NCBI RefSeq assembly: GCF_900100785.1
Contig: NZ_FNCP01000017.1
Span: 49,132-113,131, forward strand
Length of the DNA stretch: 64,000 nucleotides
Direction of reading: 5' to 3'
Origin: Desulfosporosinus hippei DSM 8344
GTDB taxonomy: Bacteria > Bacillota > Desulfitobacteriia > Desulfitobacteriales > Desulfitobacteriaceae
The stretch's first letter is position 1, and each line of letters opens with the position of its first letter. The notes under the pieces were generated by a model. It saw only the letters and a program-made list of their open reading frames with translations. It had not been told where the DNA came from and made no database searches. The position numbers were made by a program, and so were the translations under genes. Positions 63,978 to 64,000 of the stretch are shown one piece after another.

Positions 63978-64000
63978 GTAGTTGACTAAGTGATTCGTAA

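Overview
The window reads as chromosome of a low-GC, Gram-positive, strictly anaerobic sulfate reducer, most like Desulfosporosinus or a close Peptococcaceae relative. The reasons are a complete dsrMKJOP operon with dsrC, a qmoAB locus whose third gene is an HdrD-like Fe-S protein instead of a classical QmoC, a desulfoferrodoxin, an oxygen-sensitive 2-hydroxyacyl-CoA dehydratase set, a trimethylamine methyltransferase gene read through an in-frame amber codon (pyrrolysine), Gram-positive ribosome-binding sites (AGGAGG, many TTG/GTG starts) and a Bacillus-type sdhCAB. No rRNA, tRNA, CRISPR array, prophage or insertion sequence was recognised.

Layout. 1-4.2 kb: qmoA, qmoB and a partial HdrD-like gene (minus strand), the electron-transfer side of APS reduction. 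4.9-6.4 kb: a beta-hydroxyacid dehydrogenase and desulfoferrodoxin. 6.7-11.6 kb (plus strand): acyl-CoA ligase, two dehydratase subunits and their ATP-driven activator. 11.6-19.2 kb: a LysM/M14 peptidase, a MoxR/VWA pair, a DEAD-box helicase, a soluble chemoreceptor-like protein and a thioredoxin reductase/thioredoxin pair. 19.4-30.9 kb: a methylamine or quaternary-amine island with a phosphodiesterase, amber-containing mttB, corrinoid protein, non-amber mttB homologue, a PAS-sigma54 activator, a LysR regulator and a BCCT transporter. 31-38 kb: MATE exporter, topoisomerase III, chemoreceptor and S-adenosylhomocysteine hydrolase. 38.4-44 kb: class II aldolase, two-component system, ABC transporter and a secreted protein. 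44.2-47.9 kb: DUF350/ATP-grasp/lipoprotein cluster and lipoate ligase. 48.1-54.2 kb: dsrC, dsrMKJOP and an RsbRD_N-like gene. 54.6-58.4 kb: htpG and small housekeeping genes. 58.5-63.7 kb: sdhCAB and a sigma54 activator with a Rossmann-like N-terminus.

How it fits together. The dsr and qmo modules couple menaquinone and cytoplasmic thiol/disulfide chemistry to sulfate reduction, and sdhCAB also exchanges electrons with the quinone pool. The amine island could import quaternary amines (BCCT) and move methyl groups to a corrinoid protein (MttB/MttC).

Most notable is an apparent sigma54 network. I found three GG-N10-GC (-24/-12) promoters, upstream of the mtt operon, the BCCT gene and sdhCAB, and there are two sigma54 activators in the window. 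Five copies of a palindrome RAGTC-N5-GACTY lie only beside the mtt and BCCT promoters. They are a plausible binding site for the PAS-type activator and would define a two-operon amine regulon. The second activator sits directly upstream of the sdh promoter.
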